A DNA stretch of 64,000 nt from Pseudomonas gingeri. GTDB lineage: Bacteria; Pseudomonadota; Gammaproteobacteria; Pseudomonadales; Pseudomonadaceae. Shown here in pieces: positions 34,703 to 43,218 of the stretch (position 1 is the stretch's first letter; every line of letters begins with the position of its first letter). The stretch covers positions 26,547 through 90,546 of the forward strand of contig NZ_JACAQA010000012.1 of NCBI RefSeq assembly GCF_013385425.1, in the 5' to 3' direction. The position numbers were made by a program, and so were the translations under genes. The notes below the pieces were generated by a model. The model was not told the origin of the DNA. It searched no databases and saw nothing but the letters and a program-made list of their open reading frames with translations.

Positions 34703-37396
34703 ATGAAAAGCCAACCGGATGTCGCCAATAGATTGGCGGCCGAGGTAGTAACGCAATTGCCGGTGCCCTCGCGGCTCGGCATGCTGCGTTTCGAACGGCT
34801 GAATGAAGCAAGCTGGGCACTGCTGTTTCTCGATCCCAATTGCGAGCGCCAGTTCGGCCAACCGGCCATTGAACTCTGCGCCCTGGTCGGCTCGCCCTAT
34901 GCCAGCCTGATGGAACCGGAAGCCCGTTACCGGCTGCACGACACCATCCAGCAGCAACTGGTCGACAGCCCGCATTACCTGATTCGCTACACCCTGCACA
35001 CCACCCAGGGGCCACTGAGCCTGCTGGAAGTCGGTGAAGCCTACAAACAACACAACCGTCACCTGCTGCGCGGCTACCTGCTGGTGGTCGAGGGCCTGCT
35101 CGGCCAGGAGCCGAGCTTGCCGGCCGCCGACCTGGAAACCCAGAACAGCCGCCTGCAGATTGCCCTGGAACTGAACCAGCGCGCCCAGCAGGAACAATTG
35201 CTCCACCTCGACCGGGTACGCGCCCAGCAGGACCTGATCCTGCGCCTGGCGCGCCAGCGCTACAGCGCCGGCAAGTCCCTGCTCGAAGCCGCCGAACTGA
35301 TCACCCGCTGCGCCTGCGACATCTACGAGATCGACTGCGCAAGTATCTGGAACCTCGAAGGCAACCGCCTGGTACCGATCTGCTCCTATCACCGTGATCG
35401 CCAGCAATACGTGCTGCCGGACATCATCGACGTCAGTGGTTTTCCCGACTACCTCGAAGCCCTGCACACCAGCCGTGCCATCGACGCCCACAATGCCAAC
35501 CGCGACCCGCGTACCCGGGAAATGGCCGAAAGCCTGCGCCCACGGGACACCAATGCCATGCTCGATGCCAGTATCCGCATCGATGGCCAGGTGGTCGGCG
35601 TGCTGTGCCTGGAACAGACCGGCAAGAGCCGCGCCTGGCAGTCCGATGAGATCGCCTTTGCCGGTGAGCTGGCAGACCAGTTCGCCCAGGTCATCAACAA
35701 CCACAACCGACGGGCCGCCACCAGCGCCCTGCACCTGTTCCAGCGCGCCGTGGAACAGAGCGCCAACGCCTTCCTGCTGGTCAGCAGCGAAGGCGTGGTG
35801 GAATACGTCAACCCCAGCTTCACCGCCATCACCCAGTACAGCACCGAGGAAGTCCACGGCCAGAAGCTCTCCGAGCTGCCGGCCCTGGAGAACCTCAGCG
35901 AGCTGCTGTTCGACGCGCCCTCGAGCCTGGCCAAGAGCAATAGCTGGCAAGGCGAGTTCAAGAGCCGACGCAAGAACCTGGAGCCCTACTGGGGCCAGCT
36001 GTCGATCTCCAAGGTCTACGGTGACAACCGCGAACTGACCCACTACATCGGCATCTACGAAGACATCACCCAGAGCAAGCTGGCGCAACAGCGCATCGAA
36101 CGCCTGGCCTACACCGACAACCTGACCAACCTGGGCAACCGCCCGGCGTTCATCCGCAACCTCGACGAGCGTTTCGCCCGCGACAGCGACTCGCCCATCA
36201 GCCTGCTGCTGGTGGACATCGACAACTTCAAGCGGATCAACGACAGCCTCGGCCACCAGACCGGCGACAAACTGCTGATCAGCCTGGCCCGACGCCTGCG
36301 CAACAGCCTGAGCCCGAGCGGCAGCCTGGCGCGCTTTGCCAGTAACGAATTCGCGGTGCTACTGGACGATACCGACCTGGAAACCGGGCAACAGATCGCC
36401 AGCCAGCTGCTGACCACCCTCGACAAGCCGATGTTCGTCGACAACCAGCTGATCAGCGTCACCGGCTCCGTGGGCCTGGCCAGCGCGCCGCTGCATGGCC
36501 GCGACCCGCAGACCCTGATGCGCAACGCCGGCCTGGCCCTGCACAAGGCCAAGGCCAACGGCAAGCACCAGGTCCAGGTCTTTACCGAGGCGCTGAACGC
36601 CGAGGCCAGCTACAAGCTGTTCGTCGAGAACAACCTGCGCCGGGCCCTGACCCAGAACGAGCTGGACGTGTTCTACCAGCCCAAGCTCTGCCTGCGCAGC
36701 GGCCGCCTGCTGGGCATGGAGGCGCTGTTGCGCTGGAACCACCCGGAACGCGGCATGATCCGCCCGGACCAGTTCATCAGCGTCGCCGAAGAAACCGGCC
36801 TGATCATCCCGATCGGCAAATGGGTCGCGCGCCAGGCCTGCCGCATGAGCAAGCAACTGACCGCCTCCGGGCTGGGCAAGCTGCAGGTGGCGATCAACCT
36901 GTCGCCCAAGCAGTTCTCCGACCCGGACCTGGTGGCCTCCATCGCCAGCATCCTCAAGGAAGAACAGCTGGCGCCGGCCCTGCTGGAGCTTGAGCTGACC
37001 GAAGGCCTGCTGCTGGAAGCCACCGAAGACACCCACCAGCAACTCGACCAGTTGAAAAGGCTTGGCCTGACCCTGGCCATGGACGACTTCGGCACCGGCT
37101 ATTCGTCCCTGAGCTACCTGAAGAAATTCCCGATCGACATCATCAAGATCGATCGCAGCTTCATCCATGAAATCCCGGACAACCAGGACGATATGGAAAT
37201 CACCTCCGCGGTGATCGCCATGGCCCACAACCTGAAGATCAAGGTGGTGGCCGAAGGGATCGAGACTTACGAGCAACTGACCTTCCTGCGGCGCCACCGT
37301 TGCGACGTCGGCCAGGGCTACCTGTTCGACCGGCCGATCCCCGGTCTCGACCTGATCCAGCAGCTCAAACGTTACCCGCGCGGCCCTTTGGCCTGA
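34703..37396 (+). CDS. dipA: c-di-GMP phosphodiesterase with GAF, PAS, degenerate GGDEF and EAL domains
   Basis: An 897-residue cytosolic signalling protein. After an N-terminal sensory part, there is a GAF-like domain (about 185-330), a PAS domain (SANAFLLVSSEGVVEYVNPS, about 350-450), a GGDEF domain whose active motif reads ASNEF instead of GG(D/E)EF near residue 550, and an EAL domain with MEALLRW near 670 and MDDFGTGYSSLSY near 795. The GGDEF half should not make c-di-GMP and may bind GTP; the EAL half keeps its metal residues and should degrade it. The place after aceF and before msrA matches DipA of P. aeruginosa, which promotes biofilm dispersal. Confidence 0.9.
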   Translation: MKSQPDVANRLAAEVVTQLPVPSRLGMLRFERLNEASWALLFLDPNCERQFGQPAIELCALVGSPYASLMEPEARYRLHDTIQQQLVDSPHYLIRYTLHTTQGPLSLLEVGEAYKQHNRHLLRGYLLVVEGLLGQEPSLPAADLETQNSRLQIALELNQRAQQEQLLHLDRVRAQQDLILRLARQRYSAGKSLLEAAELITRCACDIYEIDCASIWNLEGNRLVPICSYHRDRQQYVLPDIIDVSGFPDYLEALHTSRAIDAHNANRDPRTREMAESLRPRDTNAMLDASIRIDGQVVGVLCLEQTGKSRAWQSDEIAFAGELADQFAQVINNHNRRAATSALHLFQRAVEQSANAFLLVSSEGVVEYVNPSFTAITQYSTEEVHGQKLSELPALENLSELLFDAPSSLAKSNSWQGEFKSRRKNLEPYWGQLSISKVYGDNRELTHYIGIYEDITQSKLAQQRIERLAYTDNLTNLGNRPAFIRNLDERFARDSDSPISLLLVDIDNFKRINDSLGHQTGDKLLISLARRLRNSLSPSGSLARFASNEFAVLLDDTDLETGQQIASQLLTTLDKPMFVDNQLISVTGSVGLASAPLHGRDPQTLMRNAGLALHKAKANGKHQVQVFTEALNAEASYKLFVENNLRRALTQNELDVFYQPKLCLRSGRLLGMEALLRWNHPERGMIRPDQFISVAEETGLIIPIGKWVARQACRMSKQLTASGLGKLQVAINLSPKQFSDPDLVASIASILKEEQLAPALLELELTEGLLLEATEDTHQQLDQLKRLGLTLAMDDFGTGYSSLSYLKKFPIDIIKIDRSFIHEIPDNQDDMEITSAVIAMAHNLKIKVVAEGIETYEQLTFLRRHRCDVGQGYLFDRPIPGLDLIQQLKRYPRGPLA

Positions 37397-37474
37397 CAGC
37401 GCTGTAACACTCGGGCACACTGTCGGTCTATCCTACTGTATCGCTTATCCCAACCTGACTGAGAGGACTGTGAC

Positions 37475-38122
37475 ATGGTCTTGCGCTCGGAAATACTGGT
37501 GAACAAAAACGTGCTCCCAACCAAAGAACAAGCTCTGCCTGGCCGCGAAACCCCGATGAGCGTGCCGGAAAACCATTTCGTTAACGGCAACCCGCTGCTG
37601 GGGCCCTTCCCCGGCAACGTGGAATTCGCGATTTTCGGCCTGGGTTGCTTCTGGGGCGCGGAACGACGCTTCTGGCAACGTGAAGGGGTGTACAGCACCT
37701 CGGTGGGTTACGCCGGCGGTTTCACGCCGAACCCGACCTACGAAGAAGTCTGCTCGGGCCTGACCGGCCATAGCGAAGTGGTTCTGGTGGTGTATGAACC
37801 GGAAATCGTCAGCTACGAGCAACTGCTCGCGCTGTTCTGGGAACTGCACGATCCGACCCAGGGCATGCGCCAGGGCAACGACATCGGCAGCCAGTACCGC
37901 TCGGTGATCTACGCCACCAAGCCGGATCAGTTGGAAGCGGCACTGAAGAGCAAGCAGCTGTACCAGGCCGAACTGAGCAAGGCCGGGCATGGCACGATCA
38001 CCACGGAAATCGACGAAGCGCCGACCTTCTTCTATGCCGAGGCCTATCACCAGCAGTACCTGGCGAAGAACCCCGAAGGCTATTGCGGGATTCGCGGCAC
38101 GGGCGTGACCTGCCCGATCTGA
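37475..38122 (+). CDS. msrA: Peptide-methionine (S)-S-oxide reductase
   Basis: Repairs oxidised methionine in proteins using thioredoxin. The 215-residue protein has the catalytic motif GLGCFWGAERRF near residue 55, then YAGGFTPNPTYEEVCSG, GHSEVV and LFWELHDPT, all typical. The C-terminus carries a further Cys in GVTCPI, likely a recycling cysteine, besides one in GYCGIRG. The gene follows the c-di-GMP gene after 78 bp with a TGAGAGGA ribosome site, and is followed by a REP pair. Confidence 0.97.
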   Translation: MVLRSEILVNKNVLPTKEQALPGRETPMSVPENHFVNGNPLLGPFPGNVEFAIFGLGCFWGAERRFWQREGVYSTSVGYAGGFTPNPTYEEVCSGLTGHSEVVLVVYEPEIVSYEQLLALFWELHDPTQGMRQGNDIGSQYRSVIYATKPDQLEAALKSKQLYQAELSKAGHGTITTEIDEAPTFFYAEAYHQQYLAKNPEGYCGIRGTGVTCPI

Positions 38123-38165
38123 TTCAGCACCCGGCGTCGGACACAGGTTTTGCGGACACCACAGA

Positions 38166-38242
38166 CCTGTAGGAGCCTGGCTTGCCAGCGAAGAGGCCCT
38201 CAAGAGCGCCAAAAGCTTCGCGGGCAAGCCCTGCCCCTACAG
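38166..38242. repeat. REP pair with imperfect arms
   Basis: cctgtaggagcctggcttgc near 38166 and gcttcgcgggcaagccctgc up to 38242 form an inverted pair in the gap between the convergent msrA and rlmJ genes. The arms differ at a few positions from the 3840 copy. Confidence 0.82.
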
Positions 38243-38289
38243 TTGCGCGATGTGTTCAGAGCATCGGGGGAAAACCCAAGGCCCCCGAC

Positions 38290-39126
38290 TTACTCGGCAA
38301 TCAACCAATCCATCCGCCAATCACCCTGGGTCTGCCCCAGCTTCTGCGCCAGCCACGGCAACAACTCCCGCAGCTCCTCTTCCAGCCCCCACGGCGGATT
38401 GGCAATCGCCAGGCCCGAACCGTTCAGGCTCGCCGGCGTATCCAGCGGATGCACCAACAATTCCACCCGCAGCAATTTCGGCGCACCGCTACCGGCCAGA
38501 TCCTGATAGAAGCGCTTCAGGGCGCGCTGATCCTTGATCGGATACCAGATCGCCGCCACCGTCTGGCGCATACGCCCGATGGCTTCCTTGAGCGATGCCG
38601 CACAGCGCTGCATCTCATCCAGCTGTTCGAACGGCGGATCGATCAGCAGCACCGCACGCTTCTCTGCTACCGGCAGCAAGGCCCGCGCCACATGCCAGCC
38701 TTCGCCCAGGTGCACCGCCACGCGCCGGTCGCCCTTCATATTGTCCTTGAGCAGCTTGCCGTCTTCCGGGTGCTTCTCGTTGAGCAGGATCCGCTCGCGC
38801 TCACGGGTCAGGCGTCGCGCCAGCTCCGGCGAGCCCGGGTAGTAGCGCAATTCGCCATCCGGGTTCATCTCGTGCAGCACACGCATGTAGTCGGCGGTCA
38901 CCGCCGGCAACGCCTGCTCGCCCCACAAGCGGGCGATCCCCTCCAGGTATTCGCCGGTGCGGCTGGCCTGGTCGCCCTTGAGGTCGTACAGGCCAATGCC
39001 GGCGTGACTGTCGATATAGGCGAACGGCTGCTCCTTGCGCGCCATCAGGGCGATCAAACGAGTCAGGATCAGGTGTTTCAAGACGTCGGCGTGATTGCCG
39101 GCGTGGAAGGCGTGACGGTAGTTCAT
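38290..39126 (-). CDS. rlmJ: 23S rRNA (adenine(2030)-N(6))-methyltransferase
   Basis: SAM-dependent methyltransferase that modifies A2030 of 23S rRNA. The 278 residues match RlmJ. Family features are the N-terminal MNYRHAFHAGNHADVLKHL, AYIDSHAGIGLYDL in the cofactor-binding part, and the catalytic LLIDPPFE motif (DPPF) near residue 165. It stands alone, convergent with msrA and divergent from the DUF2165 gene. Confidence 0.95.
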   Translation of the reverse strand: MNYRHAFHAGNHADVLKHLILTRLIALMARKEQPFAYIDSHAGIGLYDLKGDQASRTGEYLEGIARLWGEQALPAVTADYMRVLHEMNPDGELRYYPGSPELARRLTRERERILLNEKHPEDGKLLKDNMKGDRRVAVHLGEGWHVARALLPVAEKRAVLLIDPPFEQLDEMQRCAASLKEAIGRMRQTVAAIWYPIKDQRALKRFYQDLAGSGAPKLLRVELLVHPLDTPASLNGSGLAIANPPWGLEEELRELLPWLAQKLGQTQGDWRMDWLIAE

Positions 39127-39277
39127 GGCGACTCCTGCGAAGGAGGCGAAGTTTACCTTGTGCCCGGGCGTACGTCAGGTCGCAGCGTATCGGCGGCATC
39201 GGAAGTGTCTGACATATTCCCGGGGCCGGGCAGTGATAAGGTCGTTTTCCCGCCTATCGGAAAGAAGGATCCGAGCA

Positions 39278-39772
39278 ATGACCACCCGCTACGCCAAGAT
39301 TGTCCTCACCCTGGCCCTCGCGGCCTTCGCCTTTATGGTCACGTTCAACAATATCACCGACTACGGTTCCAACTTCGCCTTTGTCCGCCATGTACTGAGC
39401 ATGGACACCACCTTCCCGGACAATGCCGCGATGTACCGCGCAATCACCACCCCCGCGCTCTGGCACGCCGCCTATTGGCTGATCATCTTCGGCGAAGGCC
39501 TGACCGCGGTGCTGCTGGCCCGTGGAGCCTGGTCACTCTGGCAAGCGCGCAAACGCGACGCCGCCAGCTTCGCCCAGGCGAAGCAGTGGGTCATCGGCGG
39601 CGCAACCGTCGGTTTCCTGGTCTGGTTCTTCGGTTTCATGGTGGTCGGCGGCGAATGGTTCCTGATGTGGCAATCGCAGACCTGGAATGGCCAGGAGCCG
39701 GCCTTCAAGTTCTACATGGCTATTCTCGGAGTGCTGATCTTCGTCAATCAGGCGGACAACGAGCTGGCTTAA
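39278..39772 (+). CDS. DUF2165 family small integral membrane protein
   Basis: The 164-residue protein has four hydrophobic helices: one at the N-terminus (KIVLTLALAAFAFMVTF), one near residue 65, one around 110 (WVIGGATVGFLVWFFGFMVVG) and one at the C-terminus. The ATG at 39278 is set by a strong AAGAAGGA ribosome site; upstream in-frame starts lack one. DUF2165 proteins have no established function that I know of. A perfect GC-rich hairpin follows the stop. No partner gene is evident. Confidence 0.85.
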   Translation: MTTRYAKIVLTLALAAFAFMVTFNNITDYGSNFAFVRHVLSMDTTFPDNAAMYRAITTPALWHAAYWLIIFGEGLTAVLLARGAWSLWQARKRDAASFAQAKQWVIGGATVGFLVWFFGFMVVGGEWFLMWQSQTWNGQEPAFKFYMAILGVLIFVNQADNELA

Positions 39773-39790
39773 TCCGGCCACTTGCCGATT

Positions 39791-39817
39791 GCGCGCCAGT
39801 ATCGGACACTGGCGCGC
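39791..39817 (+). terminator. Hairpin after the DUF2165 gene
   Basis: GCGCGCCAGT (39791-39800) pairs perfectly with ACTGGCGCGC (39808-39817). Only a short TTT follows nearby, so termination efficiency is uncertain. Confidence 0.55.
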
Positions 39818-39941
39818 CGGTTTGCGGTCCGACCACGGGCGCAGCACCCAAGGTCATTGGCGACTCAGACACACGAGACCATTAAGCGACCGCACCTGCC
39901 TGGCAGTGCTCATTAATGGAATTCCACTGAGTCGAGATTTT

Positions 39942-41210
39942 ATGAAAGACGCAACGATTGCGCTCCATCACGGTTTCAAGTCGGACCCGACCACCAAGGC
40001 CGTGGCCGTGCCCATCTACCAGAACGTCGCCTTCGAATTCGATAACGCCCAGCACGGCGCCGACCTGTTCAACCTGGATGTCCCGGGCAATATCTACACC
40101 CGGATCATGAACCCCACCAACGATGTGCTGGAACAGCGCCTCGCCGCCCTCGAAGGCGGGATCGCCGGGTTGGCGGTGTCCGCCGGCAGCGCCGCGATCC
40201 ACTACGCGATCCAGACCCTGACCCGTGCCGGCGACAATATCGTCTCCACGCCACAACTCTACGGCGGCACCTACACCCTCTTCGCCCACCTGCTGCCAAG
40301 CTTCGGTGTCGATGTGCGCTTCGCCCGCGACGACTCACCCGAAGCCATCGCCGAACTGATCGACGAGAACACCAAGCTGGTCTATTGCGAAAGTATCGGT
40401 AATCCGGCGGGCAATATCGTCGATCTCCAGCGCTTCGCCGAGGTTGCCCATGCCCGCGGCGTACCACTGATGGTCGATAACACCGTGGCGACGCCGATCC
40501 TGTGCAAGCCGATCGAGTTTGGTGCCGATATCGTCGTGCACTCGGTGACCAAGTACGTCGGTGGCCACGGCAACTCCCTGGGCGGGGTGATTGTCGATGC
40601 CGGCACTTTCCCCTGGGCCGACTACCCGGAAAAATTCCCCGGCCTGAACACCCCGGAGGCCGCCTATCACGGCGTGGTCTACACGGAAAAATTCGGCCCG
40701 GCGGCCTTTATCGCCCGCGCCCGCACCGTGCCGTTGCGCAATACCGGCGCGGCCCTGGCGCCGATGAACGCCTTCCTGCTACTGCAAGGCCTGGAAACCC
40801 TGGCCTTGCGCATGGAGCGGCATACCGAGAACGCGCTCAAGGTGGCGCAGTTCCTCAAGGCCCACGAGCAAGTGGCCTGGGTCAGTTACGCCGGCCTGCC
40901 GGACCATCCGCACCATGAGCTGGCGCTCAAGTACATGCAGGGCAAGCCTTCGGCGATCCTCTCGTTCGGCCTCAAGGGCGGCTATGCAGCCGGTGTGCGT
41001 TTCTACGATGCACTGCAGATCTTCAAGCGCCTGGTGAATATCGGCGACGCCAAGTCCCTGGCCTGCCACCCGGCCTCCACCACCCACCGGCAAATGAACG
41101 AGCAAGAGCAGGCCAAGGCCGGCGTGAAACCGGAAATGATCCGCCTGTCCGTTGGCATCGAGGCGATCGAGGATATCCTCGAAGACCTGCAACAAGCGCT
41201 ACGCGCTTAA
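39942..41210 (+). CDS. metY: O-acetylhomoserine sulfhydrylase / Cys-Met metabolism PLP enzyme
   Basis: PLP-dependent enzyme that makes homocysteine from O-acetylhomoserine and sulfide. At 422 residues it has MetY length rather than that of cystathionine gamma-synthase (about 390). The PLP Lys is in VVHSVTKYVGGHGNSLGG near residue 200; YTRIMNPTNDVLEQRLAALEGG near residue 50 and SAGSAAIHYAI are family marks. ATG at 39942 is preferred; the upstream frame runs through the hairpin region. The ribosome site (GAGATTTT) is modest. The gene converges on putP with a shared hairpin between them. Confidence 0.93.
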   Translation: MKDATIALHHGFKSDPTTKAVAVPIYQNVAFEFDNAQHGADLFNLDVPGNIYTRIMNPTNDVLEQRLAALEGGIAGLAVSAGSAAIHYAIQTLTRAGDNIVSTPQLYGGTYTLFAHLLPSFGVDVRFARDDSPEAIAELIDENTKLVYCESIGNPAGNIVDLQRFAEVAHARGVPLMVDNTVATPILCKPIEFGADIVVHSVTKYVGGHGNSLGGVIVDAGTFPWADYPEKFPGLNTPEAAYHGVVYTEKFGPAAFIARARTVPLRNTGAALAPMNAFLLLQGLETLALRMERHTENALKVAQFLKAHEQVAWVSYAGLPDHPHHELALKYMQGKPSAILSFGLKGGYAAGVRFYDALQIFKRLVNIGDAKSLACHPASTTHRQMNEQEQAKAGVKPEMIRLSVGIEAIEDILEDLQQALRA

Positions 41211-41217
41211 AGCAAAA

Positions 41218-41243
41218 CGGCCCGCCTCCAGGGAGGCGGGCCG
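41218..41243 (-). terminator. Terminator between metY and putP
   Basis: A 12-bp perfect stem, CGGCCCGCCTCC with GGAGGCGGGCCG, is followed on the minus strand by TTTTGCT, so it should end putP transcription; it may also stop metY transcripts. A run of ten C residues (41264-41273) lies between it and the putP stop. Confidence 0.82.
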
Positions 41244-41278
41244 CTAAGCGTTCAGGGCTTCAGCCCCCCCCCCTTCGA

Positions 41279-42763
41279 TCAGTGCTCCAGGCGGAATTGC
41301 TTCTCTGCCGCGTCGAAGCGCCGTAGCATCAGCGCCGAGGGCGCACCCATCCGGCTGACGATATAGATCGCCAGACTGGCGAAGATAAAGCCTGGAATAA
41401 TTTCGTACAGCCCCAGCAGGTTGAAGTGCTTCCAGACGATCACCGTGATTGCCCCCACCAGAATCCCGGCCAATGCGCCATTGCGGGTCATGTCCTTCCA
41501 GATCACCGAGATCAGCACCACCGGACCGAACGCCGCACCAAAACCGGCCCAGGCGTAGCTCACCAGGCCCAGCACGCGGTTTTCCGGATTGGCCGCGAGG
41601 GCGATGGCCACCAGCGCCACCAACAACACCATGGCGCGACCGACCCAGACCAGCTCGCGCTGGGAAGCCGACTTACGCAGGAAGGTCTTGTAGAAATCCT
41701 CGGTCAGGGCGCTGGAGCACACCAGTAACTGGCAGCTCAAAGTGCTCATCACCGCCGCCAGGATCGCCGACAGCAGCACACCCGCAACCCACGGATTGAA
41801 CAGAATCTTCGCCAGCTCGATAAACACCCGCTCATGGTTCTCACCCACGGGGCCGGCCACCTCGGGATGCGCCGAGAAGTAGGCGATGCCGAAGAAGCCC
41901 ACCGCCACGGTGCCGCCCAGGCAGAGGATCATCCAGGTCATGGAAATGCGCCGGGCCTTGGCAATCGACTTGACCGAATCCGCCGCCATGAAGCGCGCCA
42001 GGATATGCGGCTGGCCGAAGTAGCCCAGGCCCCAGCCCATCAGCGAGAGAATGCCGACGAAGGTGGTGCCCTTGAGCATGTCGAAGTTGGCCGGATCCTT
42101 GGTTTCAATGGCCAGGAAGGTGGTGTCGACGCCACCGGTGGCCAGCAGCACGATGATCGGCGTCAGGATCAGCGCGAAGATCATCAGCGTGGCTTGCACG
42201 GTATCGGTCCAGCTGACCGCCAGGAAACCACCGATAAAGGTGTAGGCAATGGTCGCCGCCGCGCCGGCCCACAAGGCCGTTTCATAGGACATGCCGAAAG
42301 TACTTTCGAACAACCGCGCCCCGGCAACGATGCCCGACGCACAGTAGATGGTGAAGAACACCAGGATCACCAGCGCGGCAATGATCCGCAGCAGGCCGCT
42401 GTGATCCTCGAAACGACTGGAGAAATAGTCCGGCAGGGTCAGCGCATCGCCATTGTGCTCGGTCTGTACCCGCAGGCGCCCGGCGACGAACAGCCAGTTC
42501 AGGTAGGCCCCGACGATCAGGCCGATGGCGATCCAGCTTTCCGACAGCCCCGACAGGTAGATCGCACCGGGCAAACCCATCAGCAACCAGCCGCTCATAT
42601 CGGAAGCGCCGGCCGACAGCGCGGTGACAACGCTGCCAAGGCTGCGGCCGCCGAGAATGTAATCGGAGAGGTTATTGGTCGAGCGATAAGCCATCAGGCC
42701 GATCAGCACCATGGCGGCGATATAGATCACGAACGTGATCAGGGTGGGGTTGCTTACACTCAT
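41279..42763 (-). CDS. putP: Sodium/proline symporter
   Basis: Inner-membrane SSS-family transporter that imports proline with Na+. The 494 residues hold about 13 membrane helices. Signatures include LGGRSLGSVVTALSAGASDMSGWLLMG split over helices one to two (residues 37-65), LFVAGRLRVQTEHNGDALTLPDYFSSRF and GWGLGYFGQPHILARFMA. It is divergent from putA across a 455-bp gap carrying GTTGCA motifs, so PutA itself is the expected repressor when proline is absent. Confidence 0.97.
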   Translation of the reverse strand: MSVSNPTLITFVIYIAAMVLIGLMAYRSTNNLSDYILGGRSLGSVVTALSAGASDMSGWLLMGLPGAIYLSGLSESWIAIGLIVGAYLNWLFVAGRLRVQTEHNGDALTLPDYFSSRFEDHSGLLRIIAALVILVFFTIYCASGIVAGARLFESTFGMSYETALWAGAAATIAYTFIGGFLAVSWTDTVQATLMIFALILTPIIVLLATGGVDTTFLAIETKDPANFDMLKGTTFVGILSLMGWGLGYFGQPHILARFMAADSVKSIAKARRISMTWMILCLGGTVAVGFFGIAYFSAHPEVAGPVGENHERVFIELAKILFNPWVAGVLLSAILAAVMSTLSCQLLVCSSALTEDFYKTFLRKSASQRELVWVGRAMVLLVALVAIALAANPENRVLGLVSYAWAGFGAAFGPVVLISVIWKDMTRNGALAGILVGAITVIVWKHFNLLGLYEIIPGFIFASLAIYIVSRMGAPSALMLRRFDAAEKQFRLEH

Positions 42764-42907
42764 TGAAAAATCCCTGGCATTGTTTTTATTGAGCGACGGT
42801 CCGACCGACGCAAAGCATGATGTTTGTCAGACGATTAAACGCAGCAGGCATTTATGAGCGATATTTCCTCAGGAAAATCGCCAGCCACGACCTACCGCAC
42901 GTAGGAG

Positions 42908-43146
42908 GTTGCACTGCGGCGGCGAATGCTATTCAACAAACCGAATAAGGTGCAACCCATTTCGCCCGAATAAGTTGCACCTATTGAATTTTGCGTATTT
43001 TCCGACGATTTCCCGCCCTTTTTCAGTGCGAGAAATGCCCCTGTCGCCCGGAAAACCCCGGACTGAAGGCGCCAGGTACAAGTGGGAAAATAATTCCTGA
43101 TCTGCCGCCGTTTTTTCCTGCAAAAAAAGGGTTGCACCCGGTTGCA
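42908..43146. promoter_or_regulatory. put control region with five GTTGCA motifs
   Basis: GTTGCA occurs at 42908-42913, 42974-42979, 43131-43136 and 43141-43146 and reversed at 42951-42956. The two at 43131 and 43141 are repeated in phase (GGTTGCACC-type, ten bp apart). GTTGCA is the core of PutA operators described in E. coli, and this PutA carries the needed ribbon-helix-helix domain. No gene lies in the 455-bp gap. Confidence 0.72.
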
Positions 43147-43218
43147 CCTCGATCGAGCCAGCGCTACTCTTTCTGCCAGCTGATGCCACGCCATCGTGGT
43201 AACCATGAGGATAAGAAA

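Noticed and set aside
41264..41273. A run of ten C residues after putP, considered as a phase-variation tract
   Set aside because: It is outside any coding region, between the putP stop and its terminator, so a change of length would not switch a reading frame.
43131..43146. The tandem GTTGCAC repeats read as a short microsatellite
   Set aside because: The same core recurs at three more spaced places in the gap, in both orientations, which fits operators better than slippage.
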